A stretch of DNA of 64,000 nucleotides, taken from positions 1 through 64,000 of the forward strand of contig JAFQOD010000065.1 of the NCBI GenBank assembly GCA_017395685.1. Reading direction: 5' to 3'. Position 1 is the stretch's first letter; every line of letters starts with the position of its first letter. Source of the DNA: Clostridia bacterium. GTDB taxonomy: Bacteria; Bacillota; Clostridia; Christensenellales; Aristaeellaceae. Under the pieces are notes generated by a model. The model did not search any database, had not been told where the DNA came from, and was given only the letters and a program-made list of their open reading frames with translations. This document shows, piece by piece, positions 24,194 through 32,827 of this stretch. The position numbers and the translations under genes are program-made.

Positions 24194-26290
24194 TTATTCT
24201 TCACTCCAGGTGATTAAGTATGATCCGCTTTCCCATTTGGCAGTAGTGAAATTCAGCCGTCCGTCAACCAATTCCATTTTTTCTCCGGTCATCAGATTGG
24301 TGACGGAGGTGATTTGCCCTGGAAGCGAAAGGTTGAGTGAGGCTTCTATTGGCTTCAGGGTGGGATTGAGCACCTGAACGGCTCCCCGGGGATGTTCCTT
24401 TGAGATTAGAAGCGATACCATCAAGCCATCCGGAATTCCGTCTATGCCTTCAGTATGCTGGTACTGACCGTTGGTAAACACATCAAAATACTGCTTATAA
24501 ATTCCGGTGTAGGTAAGGAGGATCTCATTAAAGTTTTCCCGGACAAAGAAGGGGGAGCCCATCAACCATGCCCTGCCGTATTGAGCTTTGCCGAATTCCG
24601 TATCGGAGGGCATGCCGAAAACTTTGGTAGGCAATGAATAACGGGTGATCCAGGGATAATGGGCTTCATAGGAATTGAATAATCGTCCGCCCTGCAGGCC
24701 GCACACATCGATCCACTTCATATGGGCATCACATATGCCTTCACAGGCGAAGTAGGGATCCACATCATATTTTTCGAAAATCTCATGCAGGCGGCCCATC
24801 ATTTTGCTATAGCCTTCATAATAGGCAGTAGCAGGGCTTGTATGCCCATGCATGGGATTGAAGCAAAGATAGGCAGGCATTTCCATCAGCTGATCCAGGA
24901 AAGCGGCATCAGCGCCGGAAGCCAATACCCGTTCCACGCCTTCAGCGATGGCATCCACATAATCATCTGCCATAGGGCACATGGCATAGTATTGCAGGCC
25001 ATATCCTGCCCAGTAAATCTCCTCAATCATTTCGCCCGCTTCGGTGAGCGTGGCGGCAGAGTAGCCCTTTTGCTGGCCGTCCATGCCCGTTTCACTGTAC
25101 CATTCAGATTTTATTTCAGCGGTATGAACGTTGAAGTATATCATGGCCACATTGCCATCATCTTCGATTTCCTTCATGGCTTGCCGGAAGCCTTCTTCAC
25201 CGCCCTGGGCTTGAGAAAAATCATAGTCCGGGAAATCGGTATCAAATCCACCGTCATGCCAGCCAAGATATGCCATGGTGGTAGCTCCGGAACGAGTGCG
25301 CAGCATCTGGGCATATTCCCGCATGGTGCTGTGCTCACCGTTGGGGGCATTGGCCACGTAAGCGCCCCGGTAATCATCCTTTGGATTGCTCATAATCCAG
25401 TAATAATGGCCCACTGTTTCATAGGCGGTATCGGAGGGCGTGCGGGTCCAATCTGTTTCATTGGCGATAAAGCTTCGGTACAGATCTGCAGCGGCTGTCC
25501 AGTCATCATCAGCGGGAGCGGCAATGACTGTATCCGCAAGGGAAGCTCCGGCACCAGGTTTGAGGAAGGGGGACTGGGCGCATGAAAGCTCTGCTGCCCC
25601 CGCATTTCCGGAAAATGTAAAGGTTTTATACACCGCATCCGGATCATGTACGGAAAAATACAGGCTGGTTTTACCGTTATAGAGGCTGACCCACTGCATA
25701 GACAGAGGGCTGGGATAGGAAGCCGTCAGGGTCATCTGGCCTTGAGCGGCCTGTTGGGCAGCATATTCGTAATGTTCACCTTCGTGATAAGGCCATGTAA
25801 TATGAAGAGAGTGATCAAAGCCGGAAAGCACCACCGGATCTGCATAGATCACCACGCCTTTTGAAAGCCCGTTTTCTATGTGTGAGGCTAGACGAAGTAC
25901 GCCGTCTTTCAGCGAAAAAACCCGTTTGAATGTGACGTTGCCTGCTTTTTTCAGGGAAATCGCATGGGTGAATGCGATGGATTGATCCCCCTTTTCCAGC
26001 GTGGTTGCAGCATCATTGCCCGTCATTACAACGGTGGCATAGCCGCTTGGCTGGGCACGCCAGATATTTTTTGCGGATGCATCAATGGTGACCCGGAAGA
26101 TATCTCCGCCTTGACCGGAAAGCAAAATATCGCCCGTTTGCGGATTGGATATTTCTGTGATGGCGCCGTCTTTCTGGAATACCACCCGAAGATTTTCATC
26201 TTGAAGAATCAAATCTTCTGCCGCAGCAGCGGCGCAGATGGATGTCAGCATCAGGATCATGCAGGTAAAAAAGAAAAATCTTTTTTTCAT
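24194..26290 (-). CDS. secreted glycoside-hydrolase-like protein (DUF6259 type), first copy
   Basis: The 698-residue protein has a Sec signal (KKRFFFFTCMILMLTSICAAAAA) and the same three-part architecture as the following gene: N-terminal beta-sandwich with SMQWVSLYNGK, central barrel with YLGWHDGGFDTDFPDYDF, GADAAFLDQLMEMP and FACEGICDAHMKWIDVCG, and C-terminal beta domain. It lies directly after the sugar permease genes, so it probably releases the imported sugar from a glycan outside the cell. The pair diverged strongly, suggesting different linkages. No anchor domain is seen; the proteins would be released or held non-covalently. Confidence 0.65.
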   Translation of the reverse strand: MKKRFFFFTCMILMLTSICAAAAAEDLILQDENLRVVFQKDGAITEISNPQTGDILLSGQGGDIFRVTIDASAKNIWRAQPSGYATVVMTGNDAATTLEKGDQSIAFTHAISLKKAGNVTFKRVFSLKDGVLRLASHIENGLSKGVVIYADPVVLSGFDHSLHITWPYHEGEHYEYAAQQAAQGQMTLTASYPSPLSMQWVSLYNGKTSLYFSVHDPDAVYKTFTFSGNAGAAELSCAQSPFLKPGAGASLADTVIAAPADDDWTAAADLYRSFIANETDWTRTPSDTAYETVGHYYWIMSNPKDDYRGAYVANAPNGEHSTMREYAQMLRTRSGATTMAYLGWHDGGFDTDFPDYDFSQAQGGEEGFRQAMKEIEDDGNVAMIYFNVHTAEIKSEWYSETGMDGQQKGYSAATLTEAGEMIEEIYWAGYGLQYYAMCPMADDYVDAIAEGVERVLASGADAAFLDQLMEMPAYLCFNPMHGHTSPATAYYEGYSKMMGRLHEIFEKYDVDPYFACEGICDAHMKWIDVCGLQGGRLFNSYEAHYPWITRYSLPTKVFGMPSDTEFGKAQYGRAWLMGSPFFVRENFNEILLTYTGIYKQYFDVFTNGQYQHTEGIDGIPDGLMVSLLISKEHPRGAVQVLNPTLKPIEASLNLSLPGQITSVTNLMTGEKMELVDGRLNFTTAKWESGSYLITWSEE

Positions 26291-26319
26291 AGATATTTTC
26301 CTTTCATAGAATCAATCGC

Positions 26320-27219
26320 TTATTCTTTGATGGAACCCACCATGGTGCCCTGCACAAAATACTTTTGCACAAAGGGATACATCATCAGGATAGGAATTGT
26401 GAGAATTACCACGAATGCCATCTGCATGGATTGGGGGGTAGAAGTGGCAGCGCCAGATGCATACATGGTATTCATTCGGGCGTTCATGCTGCTCATGCTG
26501 CTGGATTCAAAGGTGGCCTGAGAGACAATTTCATATAATACCGTGGCAGCAGGTTTGAGATGATCAGAATTGATATAGAACATCCCGCCAAACCAATCAT
26601 TCCAATGGCCTACCGCTGTGAAGAGCGCCTGGGTGGCAATGATGGGCTTATTGAGCGGCAGTACGAAATTGAAATATACCCTTAGATCGCCAGCACCGTC
26701 CATACGGGCGCTTTCTTCGATGGAACGGGGCATATTTTCAAAATTGGCACGCATAATCAGAAAGGGATGAAAGCCGTAGAGGGTCGGAATGATATAGACA
26801 AGATAATTGTTTATCAGTCCAAGGCTTCTGAGTACCAGAAAATAAGCTACAATGCCACCGGAAAACATGGTGGTGATGAACATATATTTTGTGATCCATT
26901 TTCTGCCTGGCAATTCCTTATCCGCAAGGGCAAAGGACAGCATGGAGCATAGCAGGATACCGATGACTGTACCCAGCACTGTACGCGAGACGGAAATCAA
27001 AAAGGAATTGAGAATGGAATCATCATTCAGGGTGGCAATAATGTTATCGAAGGTAAATTTGCGGGGAAAAAGCCACAATCCGCCCCGAAGGGTATCGATG
27101 CTGTCATTGAGGGCATATGCAAGTACGTAAATGAAGGGGTAAATCGTTACTACGCATAGCAATACCATCATAGCGATATTGAAAACATTGAATACTTTTT
27201 GCGGTTTTGTCATTTTCAA
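26320..27219 (-). CDS. CUT1-type sugar ABC transporter permease (LplC/YtcP-like)
   Basis: The 299-residue protein has six predicted transmembrane helices and the EAA-type cytoplasmic loop (EESARMDGAGDLRVYFNFVLP) that contacts the ATPase. The start TKPQKVFNVFNIAMMVLLCVVTIYPF and the end PFVQKYFVQGTMVGSIKE are typical of the LplC/YtcP subfamily for oligosaccharide import. The operon has no ATPase gene, so, as for most such systems, it should share an MsmK-type ATPase encoded elsewhere. It follows the partner permease by 13 bases. Confidence 0.9.
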   Translation of the reverse strand: MKMTKPQKVFNVFNIAMMVLLCVVTIYPFIYVLAYALNDSIDTLRGGLWLFPRKFTFDNIIATLNDDSILNSFLISVSRTVLGTVIGILLCSMLSFALADKELPGRKWITKYMFITTMFSGGIVAYFLVLRSLGLINNYLVYIIPTLYGFHPFLIMRANFENMPRSIEESARMDGAGDLRVYFNFVLPLNKPIIATQALFTAVGHWNDWFGGMFYINSDHLKPAATVLYEIVSQATFESSSMSSMNARMNTMYASGAATSTPQSMQMAFVVILTIPILMMYPFVQKYFVQGTMVGSIKE

Positions 27220-27232
27220 TGTTATCGCCCCC

Positions 27233-28195
27233 TTACCACATGGAGATTTCCGTTGTGCGCTTGAAAATAAAATTGGTAATGACTACCAGCATCATGGCAA
27301 GCGCACCCTGTACCACGCCGGCGGCGGTAGCCAGCGAAAAACGGCCGGATTTGATGCCTACATTCATGATATAGGTATCAATAACCTCGCTGACGCCTTT
27401 GTTGGCGGGGGATTGCATCAGATAGATGGGATCGTATCCTGCAGCCACCAGACCGCCTACGCCTGTGATAAACAAGAGGCCGATAGTACCTGAAATGCAT
27501 GGCAGAGTGATGGAAAAGGCCATCCGGATTCTGCCTGCGCCATCGATGTATGCTGCTTCATACAATTCAGTATTGATACCGGCAATGGCTGCCAAATAAA
27601 CAATGGTGCTCCATCCCAGTCCTTTCCAGATGCCAGAAATCAGCAGCACCGGAAGGAATGCTTCTTCCTCTCCCATAAACCAATAAGGTTCCCATTCCGG
27701 ATTGAGCAAAGACATCAGGGAGTTAACGGGGCCGCCGTTTGGGGAAAGCAACTGATTGAGCATGGATACCACCACAGCCCAGGAAATGAAATGGGGAACA
27801 TAAGATACAGATTGCACCACCCGCTTAAATTTGGTGCTGCGAAGTTCATTGAGCAGAATTGCCAGGATAATGGGGGCGGGGAAGCCGGTGATCAAGCGCA
27901 GAATGCTGATGCGCAGTGTATTGGTCACCAGCGTTCCCAATTGATAATTATTGAAAAACTGCTTGAAATATTTATACCAGGGATTGGCCCAAGGGCTGCG
28001 GATAAAGCCTTTTGTGAAGGAAGGTTCCTTGACCGCCTGGAGAACGCCCACCATTGGCAGATAGGCAAACACCAGAAAAAATACCAACGCAGGAATGATC
28101 ATCAGATATTTTGTTCGCCGTTTCCATATCTGTTGCCACAGCCGCTTCCAATATGAGGCTTTATTAACAACGGGTTTGCTTGATATCGGGGTCAT
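27233..28195 (-). CDS. CUT1-type sugar ABC transporter permease (LplB-like)
   Basis: The 320-residue protein is the LplB-type partner, with WKRRTKYLMIIPALVFFLVF at the N terminus, six transmembrane helices and the EAA loop EAAYIDGAGRIRMAFSITLP. Together with the following permease it forms the membrane channel for the sugar delivered by the binding protein encoded just upstream. The end FIFKRTTEISMW is characteristic of the subfamily. Confidence 0.9.
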   Translation of the reverse strand: MTPISSKPVVNKASYWKRLWQQIWKRRTKYLMIIPALVFFLVFAYLPMVGVLQAVKEPSFTKGFIRSPWANPWYKYFKQFFNNYQLGTLVTNTLRISILRLITGFPAPIILAILLNELRSTKFKRVVQSVSYVPHFISWAVVVSMLNQLLSPNGGPVNSLMSLLNPEWEPYWFMGEEEAFLPVLLISGIWKGLGWSTIVYLAAIAGINTELYEAAYIDGAGRIRMAFSITLPCISGTIGLLFITGVGGLVAAGYDPIYLMQSPANKGVSEVIDTYIMNVGIKSGRFSLATAAGVVQGALAMMLVVITNFIFKRTTEISMW

Positions 28196-28262
28196 GTTTC
28201 ACCCTCCTCCTGTTTGAATGGGTACGGCAGGGTGAGTGTCGTACCACTTTTTTCAGCACGGA

Positions 28263-29894
28263 TTACAGAATTACACCGGGCACAGTTTTATAGATTTCGT
28301 TCAGGAAATTCATGTAATCTTCGTAGCCGATAGAAATGAGGGCCTTGCGATACCGCTCAATCATTTTGATGGCAGCAGCGTCGCTGGCAGCAAAATAGGC
28401 CTGATCCAGATTGAAGCCGATGGATTCCAGTGCAAAGCGGAAATCCTCATACCCGGGATACTGTTCCTGATAATAGCTCAGGGGGATACCTTCATAGATG
28501 TAGAGCGGGTACATTTCCTGCACTGTTTCCAGGGTCTTGTCGTCTTCTTTCTTCCAGTTGCGAGCACGTTCATACATGGCATTTTCGATCTGGGCGCAAC
28601 CGAAGGTATAGATGGAGTCGATGCCCCGGTTGATGCCGTAACGGGGATCCTTTTCCATTTCTTCAATAAAGGCTTCGGTCATCCGTGGTTCGCCGTTATG
28701 CCATTCCCAGTCTTCTCCCTCGATGCCCAGGTAAGCCAGGCGCTTTCCTTCATCGCTGTTGAGGAAATTCAGGTATTTGATTGCCGCTTCAGGATTTTTG
28801 CAATCCTTGGTCAGCATCATGCAGCCGGTATATTCCACGCCGGTCAGGCGGATATTGGCGCCGGTCTGGGGATCGCCCTTGGCATCCAGAATGGGGCCCA
28901 GGGGCTCATAGCGCATTTCGGGATGAGCCAGTTCCAGATCCCGGGTGTTGGCGTCGATATGATACCAATGGGCACCGGTAAGAGCTACACGGCCGGTGGC
29001 ATATTTGGCCTTTGACGTGGCGTCGTCCTGGGTGAAGGATTCTACATCATAGAGGCCTTCATTGATCATCTTGCGCATGAAAAGCGCTTCCTTTTCCACC
29101 AGATCGGTGAACCAGGGGCTGGTTACATTGCCGTTTTCATCCAGCATCCAGCCGGAGATGGTGCGGTAGCGGAAGCTATTGCAGAAGCATTCATAGCTCC
29201 AGCCGTTAACCCAGCAGCTGGCGGGGATGACGGGATTGCCCATGGTATCCACGAAGTTGCCGTTCTTGATTTTCTTTGCCAGTTCATAGAGATCATCGGA
29301 GGTTGTGATGGAGGCGGGATCGACATTCAGGGATTTGAGGATATCGCCGCGGCAATAGACGGTGTAGCCCCAGTTGATGATTTCATCAGGGGTTTTGGCA
29401 GTGTGGATAGGCAGGCAGAAGGTGGCGCCGTTTCCAACTTCAGGATCGTTGAGCATAGCCTGCATGCCTTCAGATACATCTACCTTCCCTACGTTCTTCA
29501 GGTTGGGGCCGTACTGATCAATCAGATTATCCAAGGGGAGCAACAGCCCTTCGTTGGCGGCCTTGTTAATGATATCGGAGGTAACAACGGCGCCGGGGCC
29601 ATAGGCGGCCATGATGATATCGGGCATATCGCTGTTTTTGGAAAACTCCAGGTTCAGTGTTTCAACTTCTGTTGTGTTGATCCAGTCAATATCCAGTGTA
29701 ACGCCGGTTTTTTCCTTGATTACCTGACCAATGGCATTGTTTACCTGATCGTCAGGCTTGAGGAATGAAAGGCCGGTCCAGCAGATCAGCATCCGTAGTG
29801 TGACATCCTCAGGCTTTTCCTGAGCCATGACCGGAAGCGCAAGACCGGAAAGCACAATCAGCGCCAGTAAAAAAGCAATCCATCTTTTCTTCAT
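28263..29894 (-). CDS. extracellular sugar-binding protein of the CUT1 importer (LipO-like)
   Basis: The 543-residue protein has a Sec signal ending LSGLALPVMA before QEKPED and a large type 1 solute-binding domain, the long form paired with LplBC permeases. There is no lipobox cysteine, although in Gram-positive bacteria this class is normally a lipoprotein; the signal looks like a signal-peptidase I substrate. The start at 29894 is supported by AAGGAG nine bases upstream, which itself lies in an upstream in-frame stretch starting at 29912. A 96-base gap without a clear terminator separates it from the activase gene. Confidence 0.85.
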   Translation of the reverse strand: MKKRWIAFLLALIVLSGLALPVMAQEKPEDVTLRMLICWTGLSFLKPDDQVNNAIGQVIKEKTGVTLDIDWINTTEVETLNLEFSKNSDMPDIIMAAYGPGAVVTSDIINKAANEGLLLPLDNLIDQYGPNLKNVGKVDVSEGMQAMLNDPEVGNGATFCLPIHTAKTPDEIINWGYTVYCRGDILKSLNVDPASITTSDDLYELAKKIKNGNFVDTMGNPVIPASCWVNGWSYECFCNSFRYRTISGWMLDENGNVTSPWFTDLVEKEALFMRKMINEGLYDVESFTQDDATSKAKYATGRVALTGAHWYHIDANTRDLELAHPEMRYEPLGPILDAKGDPQTGANIRLTGVEYTGCMMLTKDCKNPEAAIKYLNFLNSDEGKRLAYLGIEGEDWEWHNGEPRMTEAFIEEMEKDPRYGINRGIDSIYTFGCAQIENAMYERARNWKKEDDKTLETVQEMYPLYIYEGIPLSYYQEQYPGYEDFRFALESIGFNLDQAYFAASDAAAIKMIERYRKALISIGYEDYMNFLNEIYKTVPGVIL

Positions 29895-29990
29895 TGTTTT
29901 TTTCTCCTTCATCCGTTATGTTTTTCAGTGCCGGGTTGTTGTATGGTTTGTGCTTTGATTGTGTGCCAAATAGGGTTTCCTGCAGGCAGA

Positions 29991-30812
29991 TCATTCATGG
30001 CCGGTGCATGCCTGCTCCAATATCTGCTGCAGGGTGTGAAGACGGTCGTTATCTACATACGGTGAATCAGATGCGAGAGGATAATCCGTGCCAAGCTGTA
30101 TGCATTTTTCTCTTCCCATATCATGATAGGGAAGCAATTCCACCTTTTCCGGGGGATGGGGCAGCTTCGATAGAATGCGGCCGATTGCGCACAACTCAGC
30201 TTCATCATCATTGATCTGGCCGATTACCGGAATTCTGATCCACAGCCTGCATCCTGATTGGGAGAGACGAAACAGATTGCTCAGGATCAGTTCGTTATCC
30301 TGTCCGGTGAAGCGACGGTGCTTTTCTTTATCTGCCAGCTTTACATCAAAGAGAAAATGGTTGCAATAAGGAAGCAGCTTTTCATAAGCAGAGAACGGAA
30401 CGAAGCCGGCGGTATCCACAACGGACGCTATCCCGCAGGAGGAGAGCAATGCCATGGTTTCTGCCAAAAAATCAGCCTGGAGCATACTTTCGCCGCCTGA
30501 AAAGGTAACGCCGCCATCTGTTCCATAGAACGGCGCATCCCGCATAACCAATTCTGCCAATGTGGCTGCTTCAATATCCATGCCTACTTGCTGCAGGGCG
30601 CCAGAAGGGCATCTTTCCCATTGGGTGCCCTGGCAGCGCATGCACGCAATGCATTTCTTTTGATTTCGCATCAGCTGGTATTCCCATGAGATACCTTCCG
30701 GATTATGACACCATTGGCATTTTAAACCGCAGCCTTTCATAAAGACTGTTGTGCGCAAGCCGGGACCGTCATGGGTGCAGAAACGCTGAATCTGAAAGAT
30801 GCGCCCAGTCAT
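29991..30812 (-). CDS. glycyl-radical enzyme activating enzyme (radical SAM)
   Basis: The 273-residue protein is a PFL-activase family radical SAM enzyme. Cys28-x3-Cys32-x2-Cys35 in KGCGLKCQWC binds the SAM-cleaving [4Fe-4S] cluster; GGVTFSGGES is the SAM-binding GGE motif. An insertion with Cys54, Cys57, Cys60 and Cys68 should hold one auxiliary cluster, while dehydratase-type activases usually have two. It makes the glycyl radical on the enzyme encoded directly upstream, with a 4-base overlap (ATGA type) that couples their translation. Confidence 0.9.
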   Translation of the reverse strand: MTGRIFQIQRFCTHDGPGLRTTVFMKGCGLKCQWCHNPEGISWEYQLMRNQKKCIACMRCQGTQWERCPSGALQQVGMDIEAATLAELVMRDAPFYGTDGGVTFSGGESMLQADFLAETMALLSSCGIASVVDTAGFVPFSAYEKLLPYCNHFLFDVKLADKEKHRRFTGQDNELILSNLFRLSQSGCRLWIRIPVIGQINDDEAELCAIGRILSKLPHPPEKVELLPYHDMGREKCIQLGTDYPLASDSPYVDNDRLHTLQQILEQACTGHE

Positions 30813-32809
30813 GCCAGAATCCTCGCAATCACATGCTCCTGCATTTCGTCAGAAAGATCAACAAAGCGGGCGCTGTAGCCCCAGACACGTACGATTAGAT
30901 CGGCATGATGCTCTGGATCCTGCTGTGCTTTTCGCATGATTTCTGCATCATAAATGGAAATATCCAGCATATTCAGGCCCAGTTTTTCAGCAGCAACAGA
31001 AAGGTTTTTCAGTATCTGAAGGGAAGATGCATCCTCTCTGGCAGCATTGCGGGGCAGTGAAATGTGAACGGGGGCAACACCAAAGGCACGCTTCAGCGGC
31101 GCTTTGGCGGCGGACAGCATCAATGCAGTAGGGCCCTGATTGGCTCTTCCGGGTGTGGGAGAAAAATGTTCGCCGATGGGATCCTTCCATTTGCGCCCAT
31201 CAGGGGTGGCGCCGGTGAACAGGGCCTCCTGAACGAACAGGTATCCGATCAGGGCGGGCCAGATAAGCACACCGGATTCTTTGGAAAAAGCATCCAGCAA
31301 ATCGCAGAAGAGGCCCATCAGTCGCGCCGGTTCTGCATCCCCGGCATCATCGTCATTACCGAATTTTGCGGCCTGCAGTAATTGCTGGCGCATAATTTCA
31401 TACCCTTCGAAATTTGATTTCAGCGCATCCAGAATCTCAGTTGAGGTATATTCTTTTTCTTCAAAAACCCGTTGGCGCAGGGCGGTGAGGGAATCTGCAG
31501 CGGTGGGCAGAGAACCAGCAAATAGCATCCATACATCGCAGGGAAGATCGCCCCGCACAACATCCCCGCCGGATTCCAGCAGGGAATCAAAGGAGGCGTT
31601 CAGCAATCCGTGCGCCAGCCCATAGGTCTGCATATTTTTGCGCCGCTCCATCAGCAAACGAAGCTTCCTGTTTACCTGATATGCAAATTGCCGATCAAAA
31701 GCAGACTGTAGTTCATCGTAGCTTTGCTGCCAGTCACCGGAATCATACCCTGTTTCCAATCCTGATTTTCTTTCTTCAGGCGGGGTGTTGCGTGTCCAGT
31801 AATAACCGATATTTTCTCCGGGAAGAGCAGGGGGAACGCCCCTGAACAGCGTCAATTCCATTACCTTGACGGCATCAATATTATCAAATTCAATTTTTCC
31901 CGCTCCATCCAGCACCACTTCGGTACAGCCGTTGGTACAATAGCGGCAGGCATATTCGATTGGTATTCCTTGCTCCACCAGAACCGGAATGATATTTTCA
32001 TCATAATACAGGGCGGCCTGGCCATGCCCCATCAGATGAACCTGGGATGCAAGCGCCTGGAAATCCGGCCTCATTCCGGGATGAAAACGTACACTGATAT
32101 GGGGTTCGGCCTTCCGGACCTGAAGAGAAGCGCGCAGCATCAGGCAGGATAAATCGTTGGTATCATCTTCCCCAAGTTCGTTCCGCCCGCCGAGCATAAT
32201 GGTGACCAAGGTATCCCCGCTGTTCACCTGATTGAATTTTTCCCATAGTTCGCAAAGAATTTTCAGGGCATCATCTTCTGTAATCCGTCCGGCAGCCAGA
32301 TCTGCTTGATAAAAGGGGAATAAATGCTGATCCAATCGGCCGATACTGCCGGTGCAGCCCACCGCGCGAACCCGCCACATCAGATAGAATGCTTGAACAG
32401 CCTGGCGAAAGGTCAGCGGATTGCCTTTGGCGAGCTGGATATAATCAGGCTTTAATTCTTCACTTACTACATCCGCATGGCGCAGGGCGAAGGCAGCCAT
32501 CGCCCTGTATTCATCAGCAGCAGCCAGCAGATTGGCGCGCTGAACCGAGGTTTTTCCCGGACGGTTGGCATTGATTTCAGCCCGTGCAGCTACCCCAGAA
32601 AATCCCATCCGCAAATAAGTTGTGCCCATGGGATAATGCCTGTTGTCGCCTGTCATAAGAAAGAAGGGATGGGGCCAGGCGGGATCAAAATCGATGTCAG
32701 TCTCTTTTTCAAAACCCGCAATCACATTGCCGGCGGCCGGGGCCTTTACCGGCAGTGTTTCCAGCAGTGCAAGCACCAGTGCCCTGCTGTGTTCAATAGC
32801 ATTCAGCAT
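30809..32809 (-). CDS. compact glycyl-radical enzyme, predicted polyol/diol dehydratase
   Basis: The 666-residue protein carries the catalytic Cys295-Thr-Glu297 (NGCTEV), the C-x-E pattern of dehydratase/eliminase members (glycerol, propanediol, choline lyase) rather than the Cys-Cys of pyruvate formate-lyase. The radical loop is RVWGYSARF with Gly644; Trp643 replaces the small residue (C, S or A) normal before the glycine. At 666 residues it is some 120 shorter than typical members, mainly at the N terminus. Neighbours (DERA, FGGY kinase, Fe-ADH, sugar importer) suggest dehydration of a sugar alcohol to a deoxy sugar. The substrate is inferred. Cytoplasmic and oxygen-sensitive. Confidence 0.8.
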   Translation of the reverse strand: MLNAIEHSRALVLALLETLPVKAPAAGNVIAGFEKETDIDFDPAWPHPFFLMTGDNRHYPMGTTYLRMGFSGVAARAEINANRPGKTSVQRANLLAAADEYRAMAAFALRHADVVSEELKPDYIQLAKGNPLTFRQAVQAFYLMWRVRAVGCTGSIGRLDQHLFPFYQADLAAGRITEDDALKILCELWEKFNQVNSGDTLVTIMLGGRNELGEDDTNDLSCLMLRASLQVRKAEPHISVRFHPGMRPDFQALASQVHLMGHGQAALYYDENIIPVLVEQGIPIEYACRYCTNGCTEVVLDGAGKIEFDNIDAVKVMELTLFRGVPPALPGENIGYYWTRNTPPEERKSGLETGYDSGDWQQSYDELQSAFDRQFAYQVNRKLRLLMERRKNMQTYGLAHGLLNASFDSLLESGGDVVRGDLPCDVWMLFAGSLPTAADSLTALRQRVFEEKEYTSTEILDALKSNFEGYEIMRQQLLQAAKFGNDDDAGDAEPARLMGLFCDLLDAFSKESGVLIWPALIGYLFVQEALFTGATPDGRKWKDPIGEHFSPTPGRANQGPTALMLSAAKAPLKRAFGVAPVHISLPRNAAREDASSLQILKNLSVAAEKLGLNMLDISIYDAEIMRKAQQDPEHHADLIVRVWGYSARFVDLSDEMQEHVIARILA

Positions 32810-32827
32810 GGCTCTTTCCTCCGTGAA

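Noticed and set aside
22090-26290. Alpha-galactosidase or endo-alpha-N-acetylgalactosaminidase assignment for the two secreted proteins
   Set aside because: Barrel features are similar but the characteristic catalytic motifs of those families are not visible; only a DUF6259-type label is supportable.
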